Positions 15,623-23,961 are shown, counted from the stretch's first letter. The stretch: 34,545 bases of DNA from Akkermansia muciniphila (GCA_945883695.1 CAMCYK010000038.1:1-34545); one strand, 5' to 3'. Translations and numbers: made by a program. The notes: generated by a model not told the origin, from the sequence alone.

Positions 15623-16516
15623 TTACTTCGCCCGGGGATGGGCGCTGTCGTAGGCCTGGCGGAGGCGCTCCTTGGTGACGTGGGTGTAGATCTGGGTCGT
15701 CGAGAGGGAGGCGTGGCCGAGGAGGCTTTGGACGGAACGGAGGTCGGCGCCGGCGTCCAACAGGTGGGTCGCGAAGCTGTGGCGCAGCTTGTGGGGGGAG
15801 ATCTTGAAGGGGATCGAGCTGAGCTTGAGATACTTCTTCAGGAGCTGGTCGATGGCTTGCTGGCTGATGCGGGTGCGGTGCTTGCCGAGGAACAGCGGGC
15901 CGTTGGTGACGGCGGCCTCGCGCTGGTAGCGCTGGAGGGCGGAGAGGGCGGGACCGCCGATCGGGACGATGCGTTCCTTGGCACCCTTGCCGAGGACCCG
16001 GACGTTCTCGCCGAGGAAGTCGATGTCCTTCACGTCGAGCCCGCGGAGTTCGGAGATGCGGAGGCCGCAGGAGTAGAAGAGCTCGAGGATGGCGGCATCG
16101 CGCATCGGCATCCAGGGGGCGGTCTGCTTGTGGAGCGGGACCTGGAGCGGCAGGGCGAGCAGCTCGTCGATCTGGGCGAGGTTGAGGACGACGGGGAGCT
16201 TCTTCTCGGGCTTGGGCAGCTGGACTTCGGCGACGGGACTTCTGGCGTGGCCGCGGCGGTGGACGAGAAACTTGTAGAAGGAGCGGACGGCGGCGAAACG
16301 GAGGCGGATGGTGGCCTTCGACAAGCCCTGCTTCATCATGTCGAAAAGCCAGCGGCGGAAATCGTCCGCCGCTGTGTTGCGCCAGCCGGGGAAGGCATCG
16401 CCGAACCAGCCGCGGCAGCTTGCGAGGGCGAGCCGGTAATTGACGAGGGTGCGCGGGGAGGCGCTGCGCTCGACTTCCATGAAGCGGAGGAAGTCGTTCT
16501 CGAGGCCGTCATCCAT
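15623..16516 (-). CDS. xerC: Tyrosine recombinase, XerC/XerD type
   Basis: This 297-residue recombinase has an N-terminal SAM-like core-binding domain (about 1-90, beginning ENDFLRFMEVERSASPRTL) and a C-terminal catalytic domain. Visible catalytic parts are the first arginine in YSCGLRISELRGL, H-K-L-R-H in SPHKLRHSFATHLL, the histidine in LLGHASLSTTQIY, and the tyrosine of the IYTHV motif. Full length and near-consensus spelling favour a chromosomal dimer-resolution XerC/XerD, acting at dif during division, over a phage integrase. Its ATG overlaps the last eight bases of the upstream membrane-protein gene. XerC and XerD cannot be separated from the sequence alone. No dif or att site was recognised nearby. 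Confidence 0.88.
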   Translation of the reverse strand: MDDGLENDFLRFMEVERSASPRTLVNYRLALASCRGWFGDAFPGWRNTAADDFRRWLFDMMKQGLSKATIRLRFAAVRSFYKFLVHRRGHARSPVAEVQLPKPEKKLPVVLNLAQIDELLALPLQVPLHKQTAPWMPMRDAAILELFYSCGLRISELRGLDVKDIDFLGENVRVLGKGAKERIVPIGGPALSALQRYQREAAVTNGPLFLGKHRTRISQQAIDQLLKKYLKLSSIPFKISPHKLRHSFATHLLDAGADLRSVQSLLGHASLSTTQIYTHVTKERLRQAYDSAHPRAK

Positions 16517-16742
16517 TGGAGCCGGGCTTTTTCCGGGACCGGACGAGGGCGATGCCGATCAGCGAGAGGCCGGCGATCAGCATGAGGGCGATGAGGCCCA
16601 TGCCGATGTAGACCATCTTGAGTTCGGGAGCGGCGGCGATCTCGGACAGTTCCCTCGCGCGTTGCAGGCGCTCGAGGACGAGGAAGACGAGGATGCTCGC
16701 CGAGATGAAGAGAGTGAGGGCGATGCGGACGAGGCGGTTCAT
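16509..16742 (-). CDS. Small two-helix membrane protein
   Basis: This 77-residue protein has two membrane helices (about 4-22, IALTLFISASILVFLVL, and about 40-63, MGLIALMLIAGLSLIGIALV) joined by an acidic amphipathic loop, and a basic KKPGSNG tail. It is not recognised as a named family. ATG 16742 is chosen because translation upstream of it is low-complexity sequence and the hydrophobic helix starts immediately after. The stop overlaps the xerC start by eight bases, so the two are probably co-translated; whether they work together is unknown. Confidence 0.65.
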   Translation of the reverse strand: MNRLVRIALTLFISASILVFLVLERLQRARELSEIAAAPELKMVYIGMGLIALMLIAGLSLIGIALVRSRKKPGSNG

Positions 16743-16762
16743 GGGGAAGAGGGAGGCGGGCT

Positions 16763-16873
16763 TGCGGCAAGATGCCGCAGCCACTTTCAGAGGGTGAGGG
16801 AGCCGGAAGAGGAAGGAGGCCGGCGGCAAGTCCACTACGCGGAAGCTACGGGGACCGGGGATGCCGCAGCCAC
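16763..16873. repeat. Short repeat pair GATGCCGCAGCCAC upstream of the two-TM gene
   Basis: GATGCCGCAGCCAC occurs at 16771-16784 and again at 16860-16873 in the same orientation. The first copy is part of a hairpin (TTGCGGCAAGATGCCGCAG). The pair fills the space between the Fur-family gene and the two-TM gene. Confidence 0.5.
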
Positions 16874-16877
16874 GATT

Positions 16878-17303
16878 TCATGGGCAGGCGGGGCAGGTGC
16901 CGAAGAATTCGAGTTCGTGGTAGAGGTTCTTGTAGCCGGTCTTGCGGCGGATCTCCTCCTCGAGCTCGTGGACCGGGCAGGGGGCCTTGACGGGCTCGAT
17001 GCTGCCGCAGCCGGTGCAGATCAAGTAGTCCTGGTGGCGGCCGGGGACGAGGAGGGTGAAGTAGGCGGCGCGCTCGTGGAGGCCGAGGCGGCGGACGAGA
17101 CCGTGCTCGGCGAGGCGCTGGAGCAGGCGGAAGACGGTGGCCTTGTCGCACTGGTCGGTCAGACGGGGCGAGGCGGCGAGTTCGCCCAGGGTCATCGGCC
17201 GCGGGGATTCCAGCAGGGTGGTGATCAATTCTTCCAGCGCCTTGGTGCGGCGCAGACCGGCAGCGCGGCATCGGTCGACGGTTTGGGCAACGAGTTCGGA
17301 CAT
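16878..17303 (-). CDS. Fur-family metalloregulator (Zur/PerR-like)
   Basis: This 141-residue protein has the Fur plan: a winged-helix N-terminal half with CDKATVFRLLQRLAEHGLV as the recognition helix region, and a C-terminal dimerisation half. H90-Q-D92 matches the regulatory metal motif. C96-T-G-C99 and C137-P-A-C140 form the structural zinc site. It probably represses metal-uptake or peroxide-response genes when metal-bound. The sequence does not separate Fur, Zur and PerR; the spelling and the tail resemble Zur-like regulators slightly more. No Fur box was found around the gene. It stands between two unrelated minus-strand genes with its own 128-base upstream gap. Confidence 0.87.
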   Translation of the reverse strand: MSELVAQTVDRCRAAGLRRTKALEELITTLLESPRPMTLGELAASPRLTDQCDKATVFRLLQRLAEHGLVRRLGLHERAAYFTLLVPGRHQDYLICTGCGSIEPVKAPCPVHELEEEIRRKTGYKNLYHELEFFGTCPACP

Positions 17304-17431
17304 CCGGGGGGAAGGATAGGCGGCAAAAGCGGGAATGAGAAACGGGAAAGTGCGATTTTGGCGGCCGCCGGGGATGTGCGGGTTGCACGCGCCCGACCGC
17401 GGGGCCGGCGGGTGGCCGAGGATTCAACGGA

Positions 17432-18262
17432 TCACTGCCCGACCTTGAGCGGGGCGGCGGCGGCGAGCTCCTCGGGGATGTCGGACGGCGAGGTGTCGAA
17501 CTCGAGGCTGCTCAGCCAGTCGCGGGTGCGGTCGAGCTGGGTCGCGGCGCCGTCGATCTCGTGCGACAACGCGCCGGCGTCGCGGCTGGCGAGGTGGTCG
17601 GCACGGAAGAGTTTCACCAGTTCGCCGATGCGTTCCTGCTCGGAGGCGGTCAGTTCGCGGCTTTCATCGGCCCCCCGGCGCTTGTCGAGGCGCGACTTGA
17701 GCGATTCGAGGCGCGACCTGAGCGACTCGGCGAGGCCCGCCTTGGCAAGCGGATCGAGACCCGCGAGTTCCTGTTCCATCGCACCGATTTTCCGCGCGAG
17801 TTCGGCGGGGTTCTCCGACTCGATGAAGCGGTCGAGCATTTCGCCGGTGTGAAGCAGGCGGAGAAAGGTCCACGCGAGGTTGGACAGGCGTTCGTTGCGC
17901 TGGCGGACGATCTCGGCGGCCAGCCGGTGGTCGCGGCGGAACTCCTGCTGGAGGGACTCGATCTCCGCGGCGAGGGCGTCGTAGCGGGCGCGGGCCGGAG
18001 GCCGGAGGGCATCGTAGATCTGGCGGCGCTGGTAGAGGAAGTCGCGCAGCTTCTTGCCGTCGTCCCCCTGCTGGCGGGCGGCGAGCCAGTTCCGGAACAG
18101 CCGCGAGTCCGGCAGGTAGATCCATCCCAGGGCGTAGGCGGCGAGTCCGGCCACCGCGCCGATCCCGCTGAGCGTGGCCAGCCCCGCGCCGAGCGTCAGC
18201 AGGCCGAGCCACGCGTGATGCGGGCTTTTGGCGAAGGCTTTCAGTTTCTCGAGGCCGGTCAT
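17432..18262 (-). CDS. Membrane-anchored coiled-coil protein, unknown function
   Basis: This 276-residue protein is not recognised. It has a hydrophobic N-terminal part (about 16-50, WLGLLTLGAGLATL, AGLAAYALGWIYL) followed by a long, charged, helix-rich region with heptad-like spacing (YDALAAEIESLQQEFRRD, LRSRLESLKSRL) and an acidic end. The likely topology is one or two membrane helices with a cytoplasmic coiled-coil. It is preceded by the period-7 foldback 18269-18454 and, further upstream on the same strand, by the substrate-binding/OmpA fusion gene; the two may form one transcription unit split by the repeat. In other genomes such fusions sit near membrane stress genes, but I cannot tie this protein to that. 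Confidence 0.7.
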   Translation of the reverse strand: MTGLEKLKAFAKSPHHAWLGLLTLGAGLATLSGIGAVAGLAAYALGWIYLPDSRLFRNWLAARQQGDDGKKLRDFLYQRRQIYDALRPPARARYDALAAEIESLQQEFRRDHRLAAEIVRQRNERLSNLAWTFLRLLHTGEMLDRFIESENPAELARKIGAMEQELAGLDPLAKAGLAESLRSRLESLKSRLDKRRGADESRELTASEQERIGELVKLFRADHLASRDAGALSHEIDGAATQLDRTRDWLSSLEFDTSPSDIPEELAAAAPLKVGQ

Positions 18263-18268
18263 GGGGAA

Positions 18269-18454
18269 AAGTGCCGAGTGATCAGTGATCAGTGATCAGT
18301 GAAAGGCAGTGGAAATGCATGGGGAAGGGGCTGGGTTCGAAGGTTGCGGCTGCGATGGGAACGTCTGGCGGCGGGGGCATTCGCTGCGTTTAGGGAACAG
18401 TGGAAGCTCGCTCTCGGCAATCTTCTTGCACTGATCACTGCTCACTCGGCACTT
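18269..18454. repeat. AGTGATC heptamer foldback element
   Basis: The left end AAGTGCCG is followed by three AGTGATC units (18277-18297) plus AGTG. The right end is CACT, GATCACT, GCTCACT, CGGCACTT (18429-18454). The ends are inverted copies over about 26 bases around a 127-base core. The element occupies most of the gap between two minus-strand genes. Confidence 0.85.
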
Positions 18455-18517
18455 GATCCCGGTCCGCCCCTTCTCCAGCGCTCGAAGCCGCCTTTATCAC
18501 CCGCCTCACGCCGGAAG

Positions 18518-20188
18518 TCACTCCACCGTGAACCACTGCACCTCGACCCGGCGGTTGAGGTCGGAATTCTTGCCGGCGGGTTCTTCCCAGCCGCGGCCGA
18601 CGGCTTCGAGGCGTTCGGCCTGGAGGGTCGGATACTTTTCGAGCAGGCGCTCCTTCACCTGGTCGGCGCGGCGCTGGGACAGGGCCAGCGCTTCGAGCGC
18701 CATCTTGCGGACGAAGGCCTCGCCCTGCTTGCGGAACTCGCCCTTCTTGGCGTCGTCGACGTGGCCGCGCAGCAGGATCATCGAGCCGGGCGAGACGCCG
18801 AGCAGGTGGTTGACGTTGGCGAGGAAATCCTGGTTCTCCGGTTTCGACAGGTCGAGCTCGTGGCTGTTCGGGACGAAGTAGAAGCGGATGTCGCGGGTGA
18901 GCAGCGGATCCTGCTCGATCGGTGCCTGGTTGCTGCTGCGGATCGGCTGGATGGAGGCGACCTGCGACGCGAGGGTGCCGGCCTGTTCGATGGCCTCGAG
19001 CGGCTTGAGGTCGGCGAAGAAGCTGGAGGAGACCGGCGAGGGTTGGAGTTCGCTGCCGTAGGCGAGATTGGCGGTCTGGAACACGGAGGCGAAGGAGCCG
19101 GCGGCATCGATCGGCCCGCGGAAGAAAGCGAGGTTTTCCGGGAGGTTCGACAGGTGGACCTTCGAGAGTTCGTCGCGGGCGTCCTCGACCGTCCATTCGT
19201 AGGCCTTGAAGGCGTCGGCGATGGTTTTCAGGTGGGGTTCGGGATTGGCGCGAATCCGCTCGTTGTGGAGCAGCATGCCTTCCACCAGTTTTTGCACGAT
19301 CTCCGGCTTGGCCTGGGCGAAGCCCTTGTTGAAGACCAGGATGTCGGCGATGACCAGCAGGTTGCGGTTGTCGACGAGCTGGCGGGCGGCGCCGTCGGAG
19401 GCGTCGACGATCTCGGTGGTCTTGGGGGCCCAGGTGACGCAGCCGTCGAGCTGGCGGGCGCCGGAGCGGAGGTCGGCGAGGAAGGCGTCGCCGGCGGTGA
19501 AAGCGTCTTCGAGGAAGACCAGATTCACCGCTTCCGGGTCGCGCGGGAGTTCCGGGCCGTCGAGACGCTTGACCGGCAGGCCGGCTTCCTGGGCGAGGTA
19601 GCGGATGAAGAACTCCGCCTCGCTGAAAGGCGCGGTGGCGATGGTTTTGCCCTTCAGGTCGTTGACCCGTTTGATGTCCTTGCGGACGATGATGCCGTCG
19701 GCGCCGCGCGACCAGGCGACCTGGGCGGGGACCACGCACTGCCACTGGCGGCCGTAGTTCGAGAGCACGTCGACGGTGGTGGCGGTGGCGGCGAACTTGC
19801 CGTCCTGGAGGTCGGCCCAGGAGTCCTCCTCGCTGAGGGTGATCTTGAGCTTGAAGCCGCCGTTCTTCGTGAACCAGGAGTTCTCGTTCGGCTCGAGGCC
19901 ACCGTTGGCGACGATCAGCCCGGCGTAGCCGGCGTATTCCGAGAGGTTGACGACCACGGTGTTGTCCTGCGGCGTGTAGGGCCGGGGGGCGGGCAGTTGC
20001 GGGGCCTTGCCGGGGGCGATGAAGGTGAAATCGGCGAGCGCCGCGGCCTCCTCGCCGTCCGCGGAAGCGACCTGGCCGGGCTGGCCAGGGGTGCCGGGCG
20101 GGTCCTTCTTTCCCATCATCCGGATCACGGCGAATCCGGCGAGCAGCAGGACCACCAGGGTGAACACGATTTTTCCAAGCTTGGTCAT
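18518..20188 (-). CDS. ABC-type substrate-binding domain fused to an OmpA domain
   Basis: This 556-residue protein has an N-terminal membrane anchor (about 5-24, KIVFTLVVLLLAGFAVI), a proline-rich linker, a periplasmic substrate-binding domain of the phosphate/NMT1-like class (about 70-390, with LKGKTIATAPFSEAEFF and ADILVFNKGF), and a C-terminal OmpA peptidoglycan-binding domain (about 435-556, with LLRGHVDD and LNRRVEVQWF). It should be held at the inner membrane while binding the cell wall, with a solute-binding module between. Similar fusions are annotated as phosphate ABC substrate-binding/OmpA family proteins; their ligand and role are unknown, and no ABC transporter lies alongside. ATG 20188 is the clear start before the anchor. 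Confidence 0.83.
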   Translation of the reverse strand: MTKLGKIVFTLVVLLLAGFAVIRMMGKKDPPGTPGQPGQVASADGEEAAALADFTFIAPGKAPQLPAPRPYTPQDNTVVVNLSEYAGYAGLIVANGGLEPNENSWFTKNGGFKLKITLSEEDSWADLQDGKFAATATTVDVLSNYGRQWQCVVPAQVAWSRGADGIIVRKDIKRVNDLKGKTIATAPFSEAEFFIRYLAQEAGLPVKRLDGPELPRDPEAVNLVFLEDAFTAGDAFLADLRSGARQLDGCVTWAPKTTEIVDASDGAARQLVDNRNLLVIADILVFNKGFAQAKPEIVQKLVEGMLLHNERIRANPEPHLKTIADAFKAYEWTVEDARDELSKVHLSNLPENLAFFRGPIDAAGSFASVFQTANLAYGSELQPSPVSSSFFADLKPLEAIEQAGTLASQVASIQPIRSSNQAPIEQDPLLTRDIRFYFVPNSHELDLSKPENQDFLANVNHLLGVSPGSMILLRGHVDDAKKGEFRKQGEAFVRKMALEALALSQRRADQVKERLLEKYPTLQAERLEAVGRGWEEPAGKNSDLNRRVEVQWFTVE

Positions 20189-20403
20189 GATGCGGACAAG
20201 GATGAACCGCTACCGCGCCTTCCGGCGATGGGAAAATGCGGGGTCGTGTGGAAAGGCCGCGCGACTTCCTTGCCGGACCGACCATTCCAGGGTTGTTGAC
20301 CGGGGGAGGTGTGAAATTTTTCTCTGCGGAAGCCTGCCGGGCCGGAAGATGTTTCCCTGAATCGGGCGATGGTGGTTGCCGCAGCGGATTTTCCCCCGGC
20401 GGA

Positions 20404-20421
20404 TCATCTTCCCGTCATCTT
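20404..20421. promoter_or_regulatory. Response-regulator half-sites upstream of the DUF3616 gene
   Basis: TCATCTT begins at 20404 and 20415, an 11-base (one helical turn) spacing typical for OmpR/PhoB-type direct repeats. The same word pair recurs upstream of the PepSY-like gene. The site lies about 40 bases before the DUF3616 start codon. Confidence 0.55.
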
Positions 20422-20457
20422 CGGGCGATAGAAAGGGGGCGTCATCCGACTGCCGCC

Positions 20458-21465
20458 ATGAAACTTTTTGAATCGTTCCACGCTCTCCGCTGCCTGCTGC
20501 TGCTCTCCTCCGCGGCGATAACACTTTCAAACGCCCGTGCCGAGTGGCGAATGGAGATCCTGCCCGAGGAGTGGCATCTGGCCGGTTTCGAAAACTCGCT
20601 GGATCTGAGCGGGCTGGCCGCCGCGAATGCCACCCAGTGTCTCGTCGGCAGCGACGAGATGTTCCATATCCAGCCCGGCGTGATCGACCGGGTGAACCAC
20701 CGCATCGAGTCCCGCCGCCCGATCGCCCTGCCGCTGGAGTCCGACGGCGGCAAGCTCGAGGTCGACATCGAAGGCGTCGCGTTCTCGACCGAGGAACAGG
20801 CCTACTTCGTGGTCGGCTCGCATGGTCTCGGTAAGAAGAAAGCGGATTTCCAGCCGGACCGTCACTCGATCTACCGCGTTCCGGTGGATCCGCGGACCGG
20901 CCAGGTCCGCAAGGAAGGCATCCGGCGGACAAGTCTTCTCCCGTGGTTGATGAAGACCCCGCTGCTGGCACCCCACGTCAAGCAACCGCTCCAGCAGAAC
21001 GGCCTCAACATCGAGGGTTTGACCTGGTCGGAAGGGAAGCTGTTCTTCGGTCTGCGGGCGCCGCACAAGGAAGGCCGCGGGCTGGTGATCGAACTGGCGA
21101 CCGGCGAGCTGTTCGGCGGCGAGCCGGGACCGCTCAAGCTCCACTCGATCCCGGTCGCCAGGGACCGCGGGATCCGCGAGATCGCCGCGGTGCGCGGGGG
21201 CTTTGTCGTCCTCACCGGCAATGCCAGCGCCGAGGCTTCGAAGAAGATCCCGCAAACCGCGGCGCCGGGTCCCGACACCCGCTTCGAGCTGCTGTTCTGG
21301 AACGGTCGCGACGAGGCGGCCGTGAAGATCGGCCAGCTTCCGGAGAACGGCGGCAAGGGCGAGGCGCTGCTGGTGCTGGATGACACCGGTTCCCATCTCG
21401 ATCTTCTCGTCGTGTTCGACGGCCTGCTCGGCGGCGAACCGATGAGCGTCCGGCTTCACCGTTGA
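20458..21465 (+). CDS. Secreted DUF3616-family protein
   Basis: This 335-residue protein begins with a signal peptide (MKLFESFHALRCLLLLSSAAITLSNARA, cleavage near 28). The body has the segments seen in DUF3616 proteins: NIEGLTWSEGKLFFGLRAP, GLVIELATGELFGG and FVVLTGNAS, consistent with a beta-propeller-like domain that may bind calcium or a sugar. No catalytic residues are known for this family. ATG 20458 is chosen because the signal peptide starts there. The upstream direct repeats at 20404-20421 and the nearby two-component genes suggest that the regulator encoded at 21848 controls it. Spacing to the next gene is 79 bases, so that gene may have its own promoter. Confidence 0.78.
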   Translation: MKLFESFHALRCLLLLSSAAITLSNARAEWRMEILPEEWHLAGFENSLDLSGLAAANATQCLVGSDEMFHIQPGVIDRVNHRIESRRPIALPLESDGGKLEVDIEGVAFSTEEQAYFVVGSHGLGKKKADFQPDRHSIYRVPVDPRTGQVRKEGIRRTSLLPWLMKTPLLAPHVKQPLQQNGLNIEGLTWSEGKLFFGLRAPHKEGRGLVIELATGELFGGEPGPLKLHSIPVARDRGIREIAAVRGGFVVLTGNASAEASKKIPQTAAPGPDTRFELLFWNGRDEAAVKIGQLPENGGKGEALLVLDDTGSHLDLLVVFDGLLGGEPMSVRLHR

Positions 21466-21479
21466 TTCCGGGGGCTCCG

Positions 21480-21497
21480 TCATCTTCCCGGCATCTC
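21480..21497. promoter_or_regulatory. Response-regulator half-sites upstream of the PepSY-like gene
   Basis: TCATCTT at 21480 and GCATCTC at 21491 are 11 bases apart and share TCATCTTCCCG with the site at 20404. The position is about 48 bases before the PepSY-like start, so it could control that gene and the two-component genes behind it. Confidence 0.55.
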
Positions 21498-21544
21498 GAG
21501 ATGTTATCCACTCACTGCAACCTAAAACACCAATCCGACACTCC

Positions 21545-21793
21545 ATGACCACCCTCCAAATCATCACCACCTTTGCCTTCACCACGATGCTCGCCTCCGC
21601 CGACATCGAGCGCCGCGAACTTCTGCTGGAGGATTGCCCCGGTTCCGTCCAGACCACCGTGAGGGCGAACGCCCGCGGCGGTGTGATCGACGAGGTCGAT
21701 CTGATCGCCATCGACCGCAAGGCAATTCCCGACATCGATGTCGTGCTGTCCGCCGAGGGCGCTGTCATCAGCGAGACCGAGGAGAACGATTGA
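21545..21793 (+). CDS. Small secreted PepSY-like protein
   Basis: This 82-residue protein has a signal peptide (MTTLQIITTFAFTTMLASA) and one small domain whose order of residues (PGSVQTTVRANARGGVIDEVDLI, then VVLSAEGAVISE) resembles a PepSY repeat. The match is by eye and weak. Such proteins are often encoded next to QseBC/PhoPQ-type two-component systems and may tune the sensor in the periplasm. It is followed by the response regulator gene after 54 bases. The upstream site at 21480-21497 suggests positive autoregulation of the whole unit. Confidence 0.65.
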   Translation: MTTLQIITTFAFTTMLASADIERRELLLEDCPGSVQTTVRANARGGVIDEVDLIAIDRKAIPDIDVVLSAEGAVISETEEND

Positions 21794-21847
21794 GGCGAAT
21801 GCCGGAGGTGGACGAGGGCCGCCTCCGGCTGCATGCTGGTTCCGACG

Positions 21848-22516
21848 ATGAAACTTCTGGTTGTCGAAGACTCAGCCCGCTTGCGCGACACCCTGGGCAA
21901 GGGCCTCGCGCGGATGGGGCATGCGGTCGACTTCGCGGAGGACGGGATCGACGGCGACCTGATGGGCCGTGCGGTGAAATACGACGCCGTGGTGCTGGAC
22001 CGCATGATGCCCGGCAAGGACGGGCTGGAGGTCCTGCGGGGCTGGCGGCGGGACGGGATTGATACGCCGGTGTTGCTGCTGACCGCCTTGGACGGGATCG
22101 AGGAGAAAGTCCGCGGGCTGGGGGACGGGGCCGACGACTATTTGACCAAGCCCTTCGCGCTGGCGGAGCTGGTGGCGCGGCTGGAGGCCCTGACCCGCCG
22201 CCGCTACGCGCAGCCGGACCCCAAGCTGCTGGTGGGACCGTTGGAAATCGACACCGCGGCGAAAGCGGTCAGCCGCGACGGCGAAGTCATTGTTCTAACA
22301 GCCCGCGAGTTCTCGCTGCTCGAGATCCTCGCGCGGCGGCCGGGCCAGGTGCTGAGCCGCGAGCAGATCGAAGCCCACCTTTATTCCGAACTCGAAGGTC
22401 CGCTGAGCAACGCGGTCGACTCCGCGATCTGCTCGCTGCGGCGGAAGGTCTGTCCGCCGGGCACGCCCCCGCTCATCCACACCCGGCGCGGGCTGGGATA
22501 CGTGCTCGAAGCATGA
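21848..22516 (+). CDS. OmpR-family response regulator
   Basis: This 222-residue regulator has a receiver domain (about 1-115) with D51 as phosphorylation site in VVLDRMMPG, K101 in LTKPFAL, and the acidic pocket VVEDS near the start. A winged-helix DNA-binding domain follows (about 125-220, with TAREFSLLEILARRPGQVLSR and LRRKV...TRRGLGYVLE). ATG 21848 is chosen over an in-frame start five codons earlier because the receiver begins MKLLVVED. Its stop overlaps the kinase start by four bases (ATGA), so the two are co-translated. Its likely targets are the TCATCTT sites at 20404 and 21480. The inducing signal is unknown; relatives respond to metals, antimicrobial peptides or envelope stress. Confidence 0.9.
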   Translation: MKLLVVEDSARLRDTLGKGLARMGHAVDFAEDGIDGDLMGRAVKYDAVVLDRMMPGKDGLEVLRGWRRDGIDTPVLLLTALDGIEEKVRGLGDGADDYLTKPFALAELVARLEALTRRRYAQPDPKLLVGPLEIDTAAKAVSRDGEVIVLTAREFSLLEILARRPGQVLSREQIEAHLYSELEGPLSNAVDSAICSLRRKVCPPGTPPLIHTRRGLGYVLEA

Positions 22517-23961
22517 TCTCGATCCGCTGGCGGCTGACGATCCTGCTCTGCCTCGCGGTCGGCGCCTTGTTCATCGCGACCGGGGTGGGTGTGTTCGTGG
22601 CGATGAAATCGCTGCTGGGCTCGCAGTTCGACGAGACCCTGACCGCCAAGGCCCGGGCGCTGATCACGGCGTCGGAGATCGACGGCGGCGATTTCGAGAT
22701 CGACCTGACGGTGCAGGATTTCGCGGGTTTCGGGAAGGACGGGAACGACTACTTCGAGATCCGGCGGACCAACGGCAAGACCTTCCTCCGGTCGCCTTCG
22801 CTGATCGACGACGAGGGGGAGACCGGAGGATTCGCCGCCTTCCCGGTTCCCGACGACGACCGGGTGAGGATCCGTGATGGCAAGCTTGGCGACGGCCGTC
22901 CGGCGCGCTTCTACATCGCGCGCTTCTATCCGAAGGATGACAAGAAAGGGCGCTTCCAGGATCTCTACCTGGTGGTGGCCAGTCCGACGCGGAGCATGCA
23001 ACTCCAACTCGCGCTGCTCGCGACGGTGCTCGGCATCGCGGGCGCCGCCGCCTTGCTGCTGATGGTCCCGGTGATCCGGCTCGGGCTCGGCCGCGGGCTG
23101 CGGCCGCTCGACCGGCTCGCCGCGGACATCGGGCGGATCCGCACGGAGGAACTGCACCAGCGGCTCGACACCGCGAGATTGCCGGCGGAGCTGTTGCCGG
23201 TTGCCGAAAGCCTCAATGACTGGCTCGGCCGGCTGGAGGCCTCGTTCGACCGCGAGCGGCGTTTCAGCAGTCATGCGGCCCACGAGCTGCGGACGCCGCT
23301 GGCCGAGCTGAAAAGCATCGCCGAACTCGGCGCGACCTGGCCGGAGGAAGCGACGGCCGGGCGCTGCGCGGAGATGGTGACGGTGGCCAACGAGCTCGAG
23401 GCCTTGCTCGACAAGCTGTCGCTGCTGGCCCGCGCCGATGCCGGCCGCCAGCCGGTCCGGCGCGAGGCGGTCGATTTGGCGTCGACCCTCGCCGCGGCGG
23501 TCTCGCGGCTTGAAGCGAAGGCGGAGCAGCGCGGGATCCGTTTCGAAACGAGGGTGGACGGCGGCGGGATCGTCACCGACCCGGTGCTGTGGGGGACGAT
23601 CCTGCAAAACCTGTTAGGCAATGCCGTGTCGCACGCGCCGGAAGGATCCGGGATCGCGGTCGAAGCGTCGGACGGGCGTCTGGCGGTGACGAATCCCGCT
23701 CCGGAACTCAGCGCGGAGGATCTGGGGCGGTTGTTCGAGCGCTTCTGGCGCAAGGACGAATCGCATGGCGGTCACGACCACTCGGGCCTGGGAATGTCGA
23801 TCGTCAAGGCCTGCGCGACCCTGTTGGGCGGCGAGTGCCGGGCCCGGCTCTCGCCGCGGGGTGAGTTGACGGTCGAAGTCCTGTGGCCGTTGAGTCCCGC
23901 TGTCCCGACGGCACGGAATCCCGAAGCCCGGGATTCCGACGAACGAGCGATCCCGGGTTGA
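22513..23961 (+). CDS. Sensor histidine kinase, partner of the adjacent regulator
   Basis: This 482-residue membrane kinase has a first membrane helix (about 8-30), a periplasmic sensing region of about 140 residues, a second helix (about 165-195, LALLATVLGIAGAAALLLMVPVI), then a linker/HAMP, a dimerisation and phosphoacceptor domain with H257 in HELRTPL, and an ATPase domain with N370 (LLGNAVSHAP), LFERFWRKD and GLGMSIVKA. The periplasmic domain does not match a ligand-binding family I recognise. Its last about 22 residues (from PAVPTARN on) lie over a palindrome (23914-23938), so its C-terminus may have been extended by a repeat. It is followed on the opposite strand by the epimerase gene. 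Confidence 0.9.
   Translation: MISIRWRLTILLCLAVGALFIATGVGVFVAMKSLLGSQFDETLTAKARALITASEIDGGDFEIDLTVQDFAGFGKDGNDYFEIRRTNGKTFLRSPSLIDDEGETGGFAAFPVPDDDRVRIRDGKLGDGRPARFYIARFYPKDDKKGRFQDLYLVVASPTRSMQLQLALLATVLGIAGAAALLLMVPVIRLGLGRGLRPLDRLAADIGRIRTEELHQRLDTARLPAELLPVAESLNDWLGRLEASFDRERRFSSHAAHELRTPLAELKSIAELGATWPEEATAGRCAEMVTVANELEALLDKLSLLARADAGRQPVRREAVDLASTLAAAVSRLEAKAEQRGIRFETRVDGGGIVTDPVLWGTILQNLLGNAVSHAPEGSGIAVEASDGRLAVTNPAPELSAEDLGRLFERFWRKDESHGGHDHSGLGMSIVKACATLLGGECRARLSPRGELTVEVLWPLSPAVPTARNPEARDSDERAIPG
23914..23938. repeat. Palindrome in the histidine kinase C-terminus
   Basis: CGGAATCCCG (23914-23923) and CGGGATTCCG (23929-23938) form a perfect ten-base stem with a five-base loop. There is no T-run after it, so it is not a normal terminator. 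It codes for part of the last residues of the kinase. Confidence 0.6.

Noticed and set aside
15623..16516. XerC-like gene as a phage or integron integrase
   Set aside because: Full-length chromosomal type, no att or attC site, no phage genes, and it is coupled to a small membrane-protein gene.
18299..20299. Long plus-strand open frame of 666 codons opposite the OmpA fusion gene
   Set aside because: It is an antisense shadow: the minus-strand frame has clear domains and a start with a membrane anchor, while the plus frame has no recognisable motif.
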